This document shows positions 34,810 through 43,093 of a stretch of DNA of 64,000 nt, piece by piece; the stretch's first letter is position 1; every line of letters starts with the position of its first letter. This DNA comes from M3007 sp046329435. Its GTDB lineage: Bacteria; Bacteroidota; Bacteroidia; Chitinophagales; Saprospiraceae. Where the stretch lies: NCBI GenBank assembly GCA_046329435.1, contig JAXLUR010000008.1, forward strand, positions 186,001 through 250,000, given 5' to 3'. The notes beneath the pieces were generated by a model. The model did not search any database. It was not told where the DNA came from and was given only the letters and a program-made list of their open reading frames with translations. The translations under genes were made by a program, and so were the position numbers.

Positions 34810-36622
34810 TTATTCCTCGAATATCTCCACCTTTAAATCGTCCAACCAGATAGATTTTTGCCCTTCGCCATTCCAGAAAAAGACGGTTACTTTATCAAAC
34901 GGGCGATCAGGAACCCGGGTGTCGAGAAAAACGGTTTGCGTTATTTCTGAGTCGGCACAACGTTGAAGGCGAAGCATATTATCTTTAATTTTTTCACCCC
35001 CGGCTGAAAATCGGACGATCATTTGTGTCATCAACCACCATTCCCATTCCTTGGGTTCAGCCCTGAAAGTCACCGTGGTGCGCAGCCAGTACCTGGGGGA
35101 GTGATATTCATCAGGAAGCGCCAGATTGGTTTCGGGTGAGAACTGAACTTCTTTGCTCAGCCTTATCGACTGCTGCCCGCTGATGGGCCGCTCGGTAGTA
35201 ACGGCAAGCGTGTCGTGTTCAAAACCTGTTTGTAAAAGCGTTTTGAGTTTGTTCGGCCCTTTGCCGCTGAATATCTCCGCGTTGTCCAAAAGCCGGTTGA
35301 CATCTTGTGCCGAAGTACGTGGATCGAGTCCCCGCCAGTACAGGGATTTGTTCATTTGCTCCGTGACGAAAAGGCCCTGCGGCCGGTGGGCCTGATAGGT
35401 CCACCACAGGTTGATCCAGCAAGCAGGAAGTGCGATGAAAAGCAGGGCGGTTTGCCCCCCCCCCCCCCTTGATTATCAGCCAGTTAACAAATGCGGCCAG
35501 CGGGAAAATCCATACCGCGTAGCTTTGAACCATTGCACGCATACCCAAGCTGCCGCCATACCACCAGATGTTCCAGGCCGAGGTGATGTACAGAAATAAG
35601 AGACAAAAAAAGAAGATTGGAGGGAAAAGCGAAGGCTGTTGTTTTTTTAACAAAAACAAACCCGCGAGGGCCAAAAACAGGATAGGTGAATAGGTCAGCC
35701 AACCTGCTTTATAACTGAAAAGCACACTGATAATATGCGGGCGCAACCAGTCAAATCCCTGGTCTTCATAGCTGTAAACAATCCATTCGCCGGTGACGTA
35801 TTTCCAGTAGGCCAGTTGCAGGAACAGCATGAAGCCGCCAGACAACAGAGCTACTCCGATTGTGGTGAGGTGAGTACGGAAAAAGCCCATGCGTTCGCGC
35901 AGCGCCTGTATGTTGCCCACTCCCCAGAACAGGGGTATGAGTGCGGATACGATTTCAGTGGGGCGGGTCAGCGTCATCCATCCGACAAGCAGGCCGATGG
36001 CCGCCGCCCATCGCACAGACGGCTGCCGGTAAAATTTGATTGTACTGAAAATCAGCAGGCTGTAAGCCGTGAACAGCCAGTTGTGGGTCATTGCTCCGTC
36101 GAAAGCGGTGTAGTTGAGGTAATTCGTGCCCACCACGAGTAACAGCAATACGATGGCACTTACCCGGTCGGTAAAGTATGCCAGCAAGTTGCGGCGGGCA
36201 AACCAGAGCCCGATAATTGCTACCAATAAACTCCCCCAGCCGATCGCATACTGGTATGGCTTTGAAAAGCCGTCGGCCGGATAACCCAAAGGTTCGGCCA
36301 GTACGTGCGCGCACAAAAACCAGGGCAGGTATTGGAGTGCCTGGCCCATCGAATATTTCATCACGAAATGCCCCGATGGATGCTCAAAACCCTGCATACG
36401 CGCCGGGGTAGGCTTGTATTGTTGGATAATATGGTCGAGAAATGCAGCCTCTTTCAGATCGTGATAGATAAAGGCGGCAGGCAGGTAAGCGTAGTAGCCA
36501 GATACGTCCCAACTTAGTGTTGCCTCGGTTTGGGATTTTTCCCACTTTGGGTAATACAACATTGCCGCGAGAAGGATAATGCAACATCCTGCCCAAAAAG
36601 CCAATAGCGATAATTTATTCAT
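34810..36622 (-). CDS. GT-C-like polytopic membrane protein, reading frame broken at a 14-G tract
   Basis: The N-terminal half starts at the ATG at 36622 (MNKLSLLAFWAGCCIILLAA). It has about ten hydrophobic helices and an early acidic loop WDVSGYYAYLP, as in membrane glycosyltransferases of the GT-C type that use lipid-linked sugars. At 35455-35468 the coding strand carries 14 consecutive G. As written, the frame then runs into unrelated sequence and stops at 35219 (467 aa). With 13 or 16 G, it would continue through ALPACWINLWWTYQ and MNKSLYWRGLDPR to the stop at 34810. That gives one protein of about 603 aa with a roughly 200-residue beta-rich soluble tail (LRTTVTFRAEPKEWEWW). Either the assembly has one base too many, or the tract switches the gene. 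Substrate unknown. Confidence 0.7.
35455..35468. repeat. Homopolymer of 14 C (14 G in the gene)
   Basis: This is the longest homopolymer I noticed in the window. It lies exactly where the two halves of the membrane protein gene change frame, at the end of the last predicted helix of the first half. Confidence 0.95.
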
Positions 36623-36676
36623 AATCAGTTGGTTTAATGTTGCCAATCGCTACTTCCCCAATCGTTCACTTCCCAC

Positions 36677-38005
36677 TCATTTCCTGATCCACCCTGCCGG
36701 GTTCTGCCGTTCTTTCTGGTACCACAATTCGAAATGCAGTTCCGAAGCGCCTGTGATCGGGTTGGTGCTCACCTTGCCGATGGTCTGACGGCTTTTGACG
36801 GTCTGGCCCTTGGTCAGGCTGGTTTCTTCCAGATTGGAATAAACGGTATAGTAATCGCCGTGCTGGATGATGACCGTGTAGTCGTGGCCGGGGATGAATT
36901 GCACGCCCGCCACCTGTCCTTCGTACACTGCCCGAACGGCCGAGCCTTCTTCGGTGCGGATATCGACGCCGTTATTGGTGATTTCGATGTTTTTGAGTGT
37001 GGGGTGTTTCTGGCGTCCGTAGCCGCGGGAGATAAAGCCGTTTTCGACCGGCCAGGGCAGTTTGCCGTAGTTGCGGCGGAATTCGTACGAGGCCTGGTCT
37101 TCGCTGGCCGAGGCTGCCGGCGGCGCGCTCGCAGGCGATGATGCGGGTGAATTTGCCGAAGGGGCAGAGGCATTCGGTTTAGCCGGCGCCGGGGCAAGCG
37201 GTTTGCGGGCTTCGGCGTTTTTGCGCTGTATTTCTTCCTGGATGACGTTTTCGATCATGCGGTTGAGGGCTTCGTGGGCCGCCTGTTTTTTCTCCAGGTC
37301 GCCGCGCAGCCGGGTCTCGTCCTTGGCCAGGTTTTTCAGCAGTTTGTCTTTTTGTTCCAGTTCGCTGGTAAGGGTGCTTTGCTGGTCCTGCATGGAGGCC
37401 AGCAGGTTTTCCTTTTCCCGCCGGGTATCTTCGAGGGCGGCCATTTTTCGCGAAAGCATGTCGCGGGTGGCGGCAATGGCGCGCGCCTGGTCGTGGCGCA
37501 AGCGATCGTATTTGCGCAGGAAAAGCCATCGCAGAAAGGCCTGGTTGAGGCTTTCGGCCGAGAGGATGAAAAGCAGCGGGTTGCTGAGGGTTTTGCGTCG
37601 GAAGGCACTGCGCACCATGCGGCCGTATTCCGCCTGCATGGCTTCCACATCGCGGGTGAGCGAGTTGATCACATCTGAAGCCCTGGTGATACCAGTTTCG
37701 GCTTCCTGCACTTCCTCGTTGAGCGTGGCAATGAGGTTTTCGCGGCGTTCGATCTGATTCTGAAGCGCGACAAAGCGGTCGAAAGTCGCCTCCTTGGTCT
37801 GGGTGGTTTTTTGCAACAATTTACCCGTTACCTCGATATCCTTGATCAGCTTTTTCCGCTTGGCTTCGAGGTCTTTTTTCGACTGCGCGCCTGCAGACAG
37901 GGGCGTCAACAGCGCCAGCAGGAGCAGGAACAACAGCGGTTTACAAACGCTGGTAATGTGCCGGAATTTCGAAGCGAAAAGGCTTGGGAACATTGATTTC
38001 GACAT
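36677..38005 (-). CDS. EnvC-like murein hydrolase activator with degenerate LytM (M23) domain
   Basis: The 442-aa protein has a signal segment (KPLLFLLLLALLTPLSAGAQ) and two long coiled coils (residues 42-125 and 165-270, rich in E, K, R, Q). A Pro/Ala/Ser linker (270-310) leads to a C-terminal LytM/M23 domain (about 325-440). The zinc ligands are largely gone: NNGVDI replaces H-x-G-x-D, SELHFEL lacks the first His of H-x-H, and YSNL replaces Y-x-H-L. E. coli EnvC has the same architecture and a similarly inactive LytM domain, and it activates amidases during cell division. The likely role is therefore activation of a peptidoglycan amidase in the periplasm. The gene overlaps the preceding DUF4292 gene by 65 bp. 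Confidence 0.85.
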   Translation of the reverse strand: MSKSMFPSLFASKFRHITSVCKPLLFLLLLALLTPLSAGAQSKKDLEAKRKKLIKDIEVTGKLLQKTTQTKEATFDRFVALQNQIERRENLIATLNEEVQEAETGITRASDVINSLTRDVEAMQAEYGRMVRSAFRRKTLSNPLLFILSAESLNQAFLRWLFLRKYDRLRHDQARAIAATRDMLSRKMAALEDTRREKENLLASMQDQQSTLTSELEQKDKLLKNLAKDETRLRGDLEKKQAAHEALNRMIENVIQEEIQRKNAEARKPLAPAPAKPNASAPSANSPASSPASAPPAASASEDQASYEFRRNYGKLPWPVENGFISRGYGRQKHPTLKNIEITNNGVDIRTEEGSAVRAVYEGQVAGVQFIPGHDYTVIIQHGDYYTVYSNLEETSLTKGQTVKSRQTIGKVSTNPITGASELHFELWYQKERQNPAGWIRK

Positions 38006-38741
38006 CCGAGAGTTCTATTTCGAGTTGCAGCGAACCGCTTTCCGGGCTGTACGCCGCGATGCGGCGAAAGTACGGAAAACCGGACGGCGTGCCTGAAAGT
38101 TTTTTAAATTGTTCAAAATCAAGGTGTAAACTCCTTGGTTCGCGCTTTTCGAGATAAGAGGCGTGGCGCAGCCGCCAGCCGTTTTCCTCGATGCGGTAAT
38201 CGGCGCTCAGCCGGCTGTTGGCGCCTGTCAGGCGGTGCAGCCCGTCCTGAATACCTGATTGCCAGTTGGTTGCGTCGTCGGGTAGCCAGGTAGAGCCCAT
38301 CAGCAGGCAGCCGAGCAGTTCGAAACCGCCTGGCAAACCATAATTGCGTTCGAGGCTTTCCAGGCCCCGGGCGGTGTAGGTATCGTTGAGGCGGTCGAGC
38401 ACAAACACCGAATCACGGGTGACAAGCGCCCGTACGGCCTCGATACCGAACTTCTTGACATTCAGCCACAACACGCTGTCTTTCACCCAGATGATGTTGG
38501 CGTTGGCAGTTACGGGATCAAGGTCGCCGGAGGCAAAAATTTTGGCGTGGGCCGAAAAATAGCGCACATTCCCGGGGGTGTTTTTGCGGATCTGGCCGAG
38601 CACATACTCGCTGCTCCGGCTTTCCGTGGCAGGCCGGAACGTGTCGCCGCTGTTTCGGCGGCAACCGCTATCAGTTGCCGAAACAAAGAATAAAGCGCTG
38701 ATAATCAGGAGGTATATCGAAAGCGCGGGTTTGAAATTCAT
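37941..38741 (-). CDS. DUF4292 lipoprotein-like envelope protein
   Basis: The 266-aa protein has an N-terminal hydrophobic segment (LSIYLLIISALFFVSATDSGC) that resembles a lipoprotein signal, although the Cys lies later than usual. The rest matches DUF4292, common in Bacteroidota upstream of EnvC-like genes. It has a LolA/LppX-like run of beta-strands (ARIFASG-type strand AHAKIFASG, then NANIIWVKDSVLWLNVKKFG, FVLDRLNDTYTARGL). A role in lipoprotein or lipid handling is suggested by the fold only. It starts 23 bp after the TPR gene and ends inside the EnvC-like gene, so the three form a translationally linked operon. Confidence 0.8.
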   Translation of the reverse strand: MNFKPALSIYLLIISALFFVSATDSGCRRNSGDTFRPATESRSSEYVLGQIRKNTPGNVRYFSAHAKIFASGDLDPVTANANIIWVKDSVLWLNVKKFGIEAVRALVTRDSVFVLDRLNDTYTARGLESLERNYGLPGGFELLGCLLMGSTWLPDDATNWQSGIQDGLHRLTGANSRLSADYRIEENGWRLRHASYLEKREPRSLHLDFEQFKKLSGTPSGFPYFRRIAAYSPESGSLQLEIELSDVEINVPKPFRFEIPAHYQRL

Positions 38742-38764
38742 AATGAATACCTGGGTTCGATGAA

Positions 38765-39097
38765 TTATATTTCCTCGTCGTTCGGGTGATCGAGGTTCAG
38801 CCTGGCGCCCATTAATTCGTTGTAAGCATGCTGGTCGCCAGCCTGGCGTGCAGAAGCGCAGCCTGCGCGGTAGGCGTCGAGCGCGGCGTCCGGGTTGCCA
38901 AGGCGTTCGTACAATTTGCCGAGGTGGTAATAAAGCCCGACGTAGGAGGCATCGCTCTGGCGCAGTCTTTCATAAAAAAGCAGGGCTTGCCCCGCTTCGC
39001 CCATTCCCTCGTACTCTTTTGCGGTGGCGAAAAGGGCAAATGAATCGGCCGGATTGGTTTCCAGCAAGTTCAGCAGTAGTTGAAGGCGTTTGCTCAT
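38765..39097 (-). CDS. Small TPR protein
   Basis: The 110-aa protein is made of about three tetratricopeptide repeats. Visible repeat signatures are SFALFATAKEYEGMGEAGQALLFYERL split over residues 19-45, VGLYYHLGKLYERLGNPDAALDAY over 53-76, and a third partial unit. It has no signal peptide and is probably a cytoplasmic interaction protein. It heads the TPR / DUF4292 / EnvC-like operon on the minus strand and is divergent from etfB. Confidence 0.8.
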   Translation of the reverse strand: MSKRLQLLLNLLETNPADSFALFATAKEYEGMGEAGQALLFYERLRQSDASYVGLYYHLGKLYERLGNPDAALDAYRAGCASARQAGDQHAYNELMGARLNLDHPNDEEI

Positions 39098-39126
39098 GGT
39101 ATTTTTTAAACGAAAAATGCGTCAAA

Positions 39127-39158
39127 TTGTTAGAGCTCGGTCCAGAATCGTACCTTTG
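39127..39158 (+). promoter_or_regulatory. Bacteroidota-type promoter of etfB
   Basis: TTG at 39127-39129 and TACCTTTG at 39151-39158 are separated by 21 bp, matching the TTG / TAnnTTTG consensus. The -7 element ends 58 bp before the etfB start. Confidence 0.6.
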
Positions 39159-39216
39159 CGCGCCCCAAAGGTAATGGGCAAATTTTCGCTCGACTATCAT
39201 TAGCGCTCTATCCATC

Positions 39217-39957
39217 ATGAAATTGCTTGTTTGCATCAGTCAAACGCCGGACACCACGGCCAAAATCTCCTTTTCGGCCGATGGGAAGGAGTTTAACGGA
39301 ACCGGCGTTCAATTCATTATGAACCCCTACGACGAGTGGTATGCGCTCGTGCGGGCCTGCGAACTCAAGGAAACACTCGGCGGCACCGTAGTTGTGGTCA
39401 ACGTCGGGCCGGCAGCCAACGACAAAACCATCCGCAAGGCACTGGCCATTGGCGCCGACGAGGCGGTCCGCATCGATGCCGACCCGAAAAGCGCGGGTTT
39501 TGTGGCCAAACAAATCGCCGAATACGCCCGCAACGAACAATTCGACATCATCTTCTTCGGCAAGGAAACCATCGATTTCAACGGCTCCGAAACAGGCGCC
39601 ATGACGGCTGAATACCTCGACCTGCCGTATGTCAGCTACGCCAGCAAACTCGATGTAGCGGGCAATGTTGCCACCCTCGAACGCGAAATCGAAGGCGGCG
39701 TGGAAGAACTGGAAGTCGCGCTGCCCTTTGTCGTCAGCGCCGCCAAAGGCATGGCCGAACAACGTATTCCCAACATGCGCGGCATTATGGCGGCCAATAC
39801 CAAGCCCCTAAAAGTCGTGCCGGCCATAGCCTTTCAGGACAATGTCGTGACTGCCGGGTTTACCCTTCCCGCGCCCAAGGCTGGCGTCAAATTGGTGCAA
39901 CCCGATCAGATGGACGAACTCGTCCGACTGTTGCACGAAGAAGCAAAAGTGATTTAA
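39217..39957 (+). CDS. etfB: Electron transfer flavoprotein, beta subunit
   Basis: The 246-aa protein matches EtfB along its whole length. It has the start KLLVCISQTPDTTAKI, the AMP-binding region around NPYDEWYALVRACELKE and GADEAVRIDAD, the DIIFFGKETIDFNGSETG loop, and a C-terminal segment that packs against EtfA. With EtfA it carries electrons from acyl-CoA dehydrogenases to the quinone pool. The partner gene follows after 133 bp that hold a long inverted repeat. Confidence 0.95.
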   Translation: MKLLVCISQTPDTTAKISFSADGKEFNGTGVQFIMNPYDEWYALVRACELKETLGGTVVVVNVGPAANDKTIRKALAIGADEAVRIDADPKSAGFVAKQIAEYARNEQFDIIFFGKETIDFNGSETGAMTAEYLDLPYVSYASKLDVAGNVATLEREIEGGVEELEVALPFVVSAAKGMAEQRIPNMRGIMAANTKPLKVVPAIAFQDNVVTAGFTLPAPKAGVKLVQPDQMDELVRLLHEEAKVI

Positions 39958-39960
39958 ACA

Positions 39961-40062
39961 GGGTTGATGAGGGCCGATGAGGCTTGATGAAGTTTATAAA
40001 AAGGGTAGTCGATGCCCACGATTTTATAAACCTCATCAAGCCTCATCGACCCTCATCAACCC
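39961..40062. repeat. Long inverted repeat between etfB and etfA
   Basis: Arms of 41 bp (39961-40001 and 40022-40062) pair with only two mismatches around a 20-base loop. Each arm is itself built from a roughly 10-bp tandem motif of the type TTGATGAGG. The element almost fills the gap between the two flavoprotein genes. It would form a very stable hairpin in the RNA, but no T-run follows, so it looks more like a REP-like or MITE-like insertion or an mRNA-stability element than a terminator. Confidence 0.85.
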
Positions 40063-40090
40063 CTAACCATTTTCAACCCACCTTTTCATC

Positions 40091-41050
40091 ATGGTTCTGG
40101 TTTTTGCGGAAAGTCCGCGTGGTCAGTTTAAAAAAGCCGCTTTTGAAGCGGTCACCTTCGGAAAAAAAGTTGCCGACCAGCTCGGTACAAGTTGCGCCGC
40201 CATTGTACTGGGCGATGCCCGGCAGGCCGGCGACCTCGGCCGCTATGGCGCCTCGCGCGTGCTGCAGGTGTCGGGCGACGCCCTGAATAACATCGACAGC
40301 CAGGTTTATGCCGCTGTTTTGGCCGACGCTGCCAAACAATTGAACGCCAGTGTGGTCGTACTCAGCCATACCTCCACCGGTAAAACCATTGCCGGTCGCC
40401 TGGCGGTACGCCTCGGCGCAGGCCTGGTATCAGGTGTGAATGCCCTGCCGGAAACCGGCGGCGGCTTCATCGTCAAAAAATCGGTATTCTCCGGCAAGGC
40501 CATCGCTGAATACAATATTACCAGCCCGGTAAAAGTCGTTTCGCTCATGGGCAACGCCGTGCGCCCCGACGCTTCCGGCAGCCCCGTATCGGTCGAAACC
40601 CTCGATATCGCTGCTCCCGCAGCCCGTGTCAAGGTCAAATCGGTGAAAACCCAGGAAGGCACGGTGCCGCTTCCCGAAGCGGAAATCGTGGTCTCTGCCG
40701 GTCGAGGCATGAAAGACCCCGGCAACTGGGGCATCGTGGAAGACCTCGCCGGCGTACTGGGCGCCACCACGGCCTGCTCGCGCCCCGTGGCCGACAGCCA
40801 CTGGCGTCCGCACCACGAACACGTGGGCCAGACGGGTATCGCCATTCGCCCCAATCTGTATATCGCCATCGGTATCAGCGGAGCCATTCAGCACCTGGCG
40901 GGTGTCAACAACTCGAAGACTATCGTGGTCATCAACAAAGACCCGGAAGCGCCTTTTTTCAAGGCGGCCGACTACGGCGTGGTGGGCGATTTGTTCGAGA
41001 TCGTACCCAGGCTGACCGAGGCAGTGAAAAAATTCAAAGCCGAACATTGA
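40091..41050 (+). CDS. etfA: Electron transfer flavoprotein, alpha subunit
   Basis: The 319-aa protein matches EtfA. The N-terminal domain is shared with EtfB. The C-terminal FAD-binding domain carries SAGRGMKDPGNWGIVEDLA, QTGIAIRPNLYIAIGISGA followed directly by IQHLAGVNNSKTIVVINKD, and APFFKAADYGVVGDL. All canonical FAD contact motifs are present. It forms the heterodimer with EtfB. There is no promoter of its own that I can see, and the inverted repeat upstream may influence relative expression of the two subunits. Confidence 0.95.
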   Translation: MVLVFAESPRGQFKKAAFEAVTFGKKVADQLGTSCAAIVLGDARQAGDLGRYGASRVLQVSGDALNNIDSQVYAAVLADAAKQLNASVVVLSHTSTGKTIAGRLAVRLGAGLVSGVNALPETGGGFIVKKSVFSGKAIAEYNITSPVKVVSLMGNAVRPDASGSPVSVETLDIAAPAARVKVKSVKTQEGTVPLPEAEIVVSAGRGMKDPGNWGIVEDLAGVLGATTACSRPVADSHWRPHHEHVGQTGIAIRPNLYIAIGISGAIQHLAGVNNSKTIVVINKDPEAPFFKAADYGVVGDLFEIVPRLTEAVKKFKAEH

Positions 41051-41125
41051 TTCACTTTTGGCCGGTGGATTCTGGCCGAAAGCCGTATTTTTAGCACTTG
41101 AAAAGGCAATAAACCGCATTTTGCC

Positions 41126-41713
41126 ATGAAACGCATTGAACTGGACATAGTGGCTTTGTCGCACAGCGTAACCCAGTCGCACAATTACGCCGTCGTGCTG
41201 GGCGAACGCCGCGGACAGCGCCGATTGCCAATCGTCATCGGAAGTTTTGAAGCTCAGGCGATCGCCGTCGCGATGGAACGCATGGTGCCCAACCGCCCGC
41301 TGACACACGATTTGTTTAAAAATACCCTCGATACCTTCGATATCCAGCTGCGCGAAGTCGTCATCAACAACCTGCTCGACGGCATTTTTTATGCGCGGCT
41401 GGTGTGTGTGAAAAACGGAGAAGTGTTCGAAATCGATTCCCGCACCAGCGATGCCATTGCCATGGCGGTACGTTTCGAATGCCCGATCTTTACGTATGAT
41501 TTTATTCTGGAGGCCGCGGGCGTAGTGCTCGAGGATCAGGACGAAGACAGCGCCGCGGGAACCGAACCGAGCCAGATTCCTGGCTCTGGTACAGGATCGC
41601 TGGAAACCCTTTCGGCCGACGCCCTGCAACGCAAACTGCAGGAAGTGCTGGAATCTGAAGACTACGAAATGGCCGCCAGGATTCGCGACGAATTGAAGCG
41701 ACGGGAAGCCTGA
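41126..41713 (+). CDS. Bifunctional nuclease (BFN/DUF151) domain protein with C-terminal UVR motif
   Basis: The 195-aa protein has the BFN domain at residues 1-130 (NYAVVLGERRGQRRLPIVIG, ARLVCVKNGEVFEIDSRTSD followed by AIAMAVRF). An acidic Gly/Ser linker comes next, then a UvrB/UvrC-type UVR helix hairpin at about 160-195 (LQRKLQEVLESEDYEMAARI). The combination is the standard form in Bacteroidota. BFN proteins have been reported to cut DNA and RNA in some bacteria and plants, and the UVR motif is a protein-interaction element. The native role here is unknown. It follows etfA by 75 bp and ends in a strong terminator. Confidence 0.88.
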   Translation: MKRIELDIVALSHSVTQSHNYAVVLGERRGQRRLPIVIGSFEAQAIAVAMERMVPNRPLTHDLFKNTLDTFDIQLREVVINNLLDGIFYARLVCVKNGEVFEIDSRTSDAIAMAVRFECPIFTYDFILEAAGVVLEDQDEDSAAGTEPSQIPGSGTGSLETLSADALQRKLQEVLESEDYEMAARIRDELKRREA

Positions 41714-41739
41714 ACAGATCGGACAACATTGCACACAAC

Positions 41740-41783
41740 ACAGGGGAAACACGGCACCAGGCTATGTTTCCCCTGTCTTTTTT
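41740..41783 (+). terminator. Intrinsic terminator after the BFN gene
   Basis: A perfect 12-bp stem (41740-41751 with 41765-41776) is followed by CTTTTTTT. It overlaps the last codons of the converging AraC-type gene, whose stop is at 41762. Confidence 0.9.
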
Positions 41784-42919
41784 TCCTGATCGGGCGTTTG
41801 CCCGGAGAGGTATTCCGTGGGTGTTTGCCCGGTAACGGTTTTGAACACCTTGTTAAAGGTTGTTTTTGAATTAAAACCCGCTTCAAAGGCGATGGCCAGG
41901 ATGGTATAATGCCGTTTGGTCGGGTCGGTCAGCAACCGTTTGGCTTCATTGATGCGGTATCCGTTGATAAAATCGTAGAAATTTTGACCGGCGAGTTCTC
42001 CCAATACCTGTGAAATGTGATAGGGCGGCGCGCTGACCGCTTCTGCGAGCAAGGGCAGGGTGAGTTCGCTGTTTCTATACAGGTTGTCCTGCTCCATCGC
42101 CGACCTGATGCGCTGGAAAATGGATGCTGCCTGTGTTTGCGTGAGCGAACTGCGCTGGTATTTGTCCTTTCCGCCCGTATTCGCCGGGGGCGCTGCCGCT
42201 GCTTCCATCAGGTGGAGCGAGCGTTGCTGGGTGGCGTGCCAGTAGGCATAGTAGAGGTAAAATACAAAACCTGCGTACGTAAAAAGGTCCGCCAGCTGCA
42301 TGGGCCAAACGCCCGCCCGGGCGACGACGTACAACAGCGCAGCGCCCACTATGATACCAAAAAAGCCGTAAATCAGTCTGCTCACCCATTGAAGTTTGAC
42401 CTCGCTGGTGTCCGAATACATGCCAAGAATGGCCTTCCTGTGCCTGCGCAGGGCCACAAGCGTCGCGGCCGCATAGGCAAGATTGGCGAAAATTTTGGCG
42501 AAGGATACGATCGTAATGCCCAGATTCTGTTCCGGGTCGCCCTCGCCCGATGCGGGCAGCCGACTGTAGGCCCAGCAGGATATTCCGCCCAATAACCCCG
42601 CCGGCAGCAGTACCTGAAGCATCCAGTCGACATAATTAAGCCGCGAGCTGAAGTGCCTGACATAAAAATATAAACCCTGAAAGAGGAAAAAGACGAGCAC
42701 ATGAAGGGGCCAGGCATTCCTGATGCCGACCTGTTCTTCTGCCAGCGGCAATGCCATGACTGCCGTCAGGACGAGCAAGTGATAAACCAAAAATGCCATC
42801 GCCGGATCGGCTTTTTGCCTGCGCCACAGCAGTGCCGCCAACAACAAACCCTGGATCAATCCCATCAAAGTGATCAGATGGAAGATTTCTCCCAGACTCA
42901 TCATTCCCAAAATCGGCAT
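41762..42919 (-). CDS. Membrane-embedded AraC-family transcriptional regulator
   Basis: The 385-aa protein begins with about seven hydrophobic helices (residues 8-230, starting IFHLITLMGLIQGLLLAALL). A cytoplasmic linker and an AraC/XylS double helix-turn-helix at about 285-378 follow (LLAEAVSAPPYHISQVLGEL, then AIAFEAGFNSKTTFNKVFK and PTEYLS). Such proteins sense a signal in the membrane or envelope and act directly on DNA. The gene is divergent from the TonB receptor gene across 174 bp, the usual place for a direct target. No ligand can be read from the sequence. Confidence 0.9.
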   Translation of the reverse strand: MPILGMMSLGEIFHLITLMGLIQGLLLAALLWRRQKADPAMAFLVYHLLVLTAVMALPLAEEQVGIRNAWPLHVLVFFLFQGLYFYVRHFSSRLNYVDWMLQVLLPAGLLGGISCWAYSRLPASGEGDPEQNLGITIVSFAKIFANLAYAAATLVALRRHRKAILGMYSDTSEVKLQWVSRLIYGFFGIIVGAALLYVVARAGVWPMQLADLFTYAGFVFYLYYAYWHATQQRSLHLMEAAAAPPANTGGKDKYQRSSLTQTQAASIFQRIRSAMEQDNLYRNSELTLPLLAEAVSAPPYHISQVLGELAGQNFYDFINGYRINEAKRLLTDPTKRHYTILAIAFEAGFNSKTTFNKVFKTVTGQTPTEYLSGQTPDQEKKTGET

Positions 42920-43093
42920 TTATCTCTTTGTTTTTATTTAATTGAAAATCAGTAGTTTGTAAGATAATCCAATTTGGAGGTACCGCTATTGTAGTGTGCG
43001 ATAATTGGACGGGACGCTTGCCCGGACCGTCTGGCAGACCTTTGCGCTGTTCATTTTCAGAACCAGCATCTGCAGTTCATAAAAATCCAAGTT

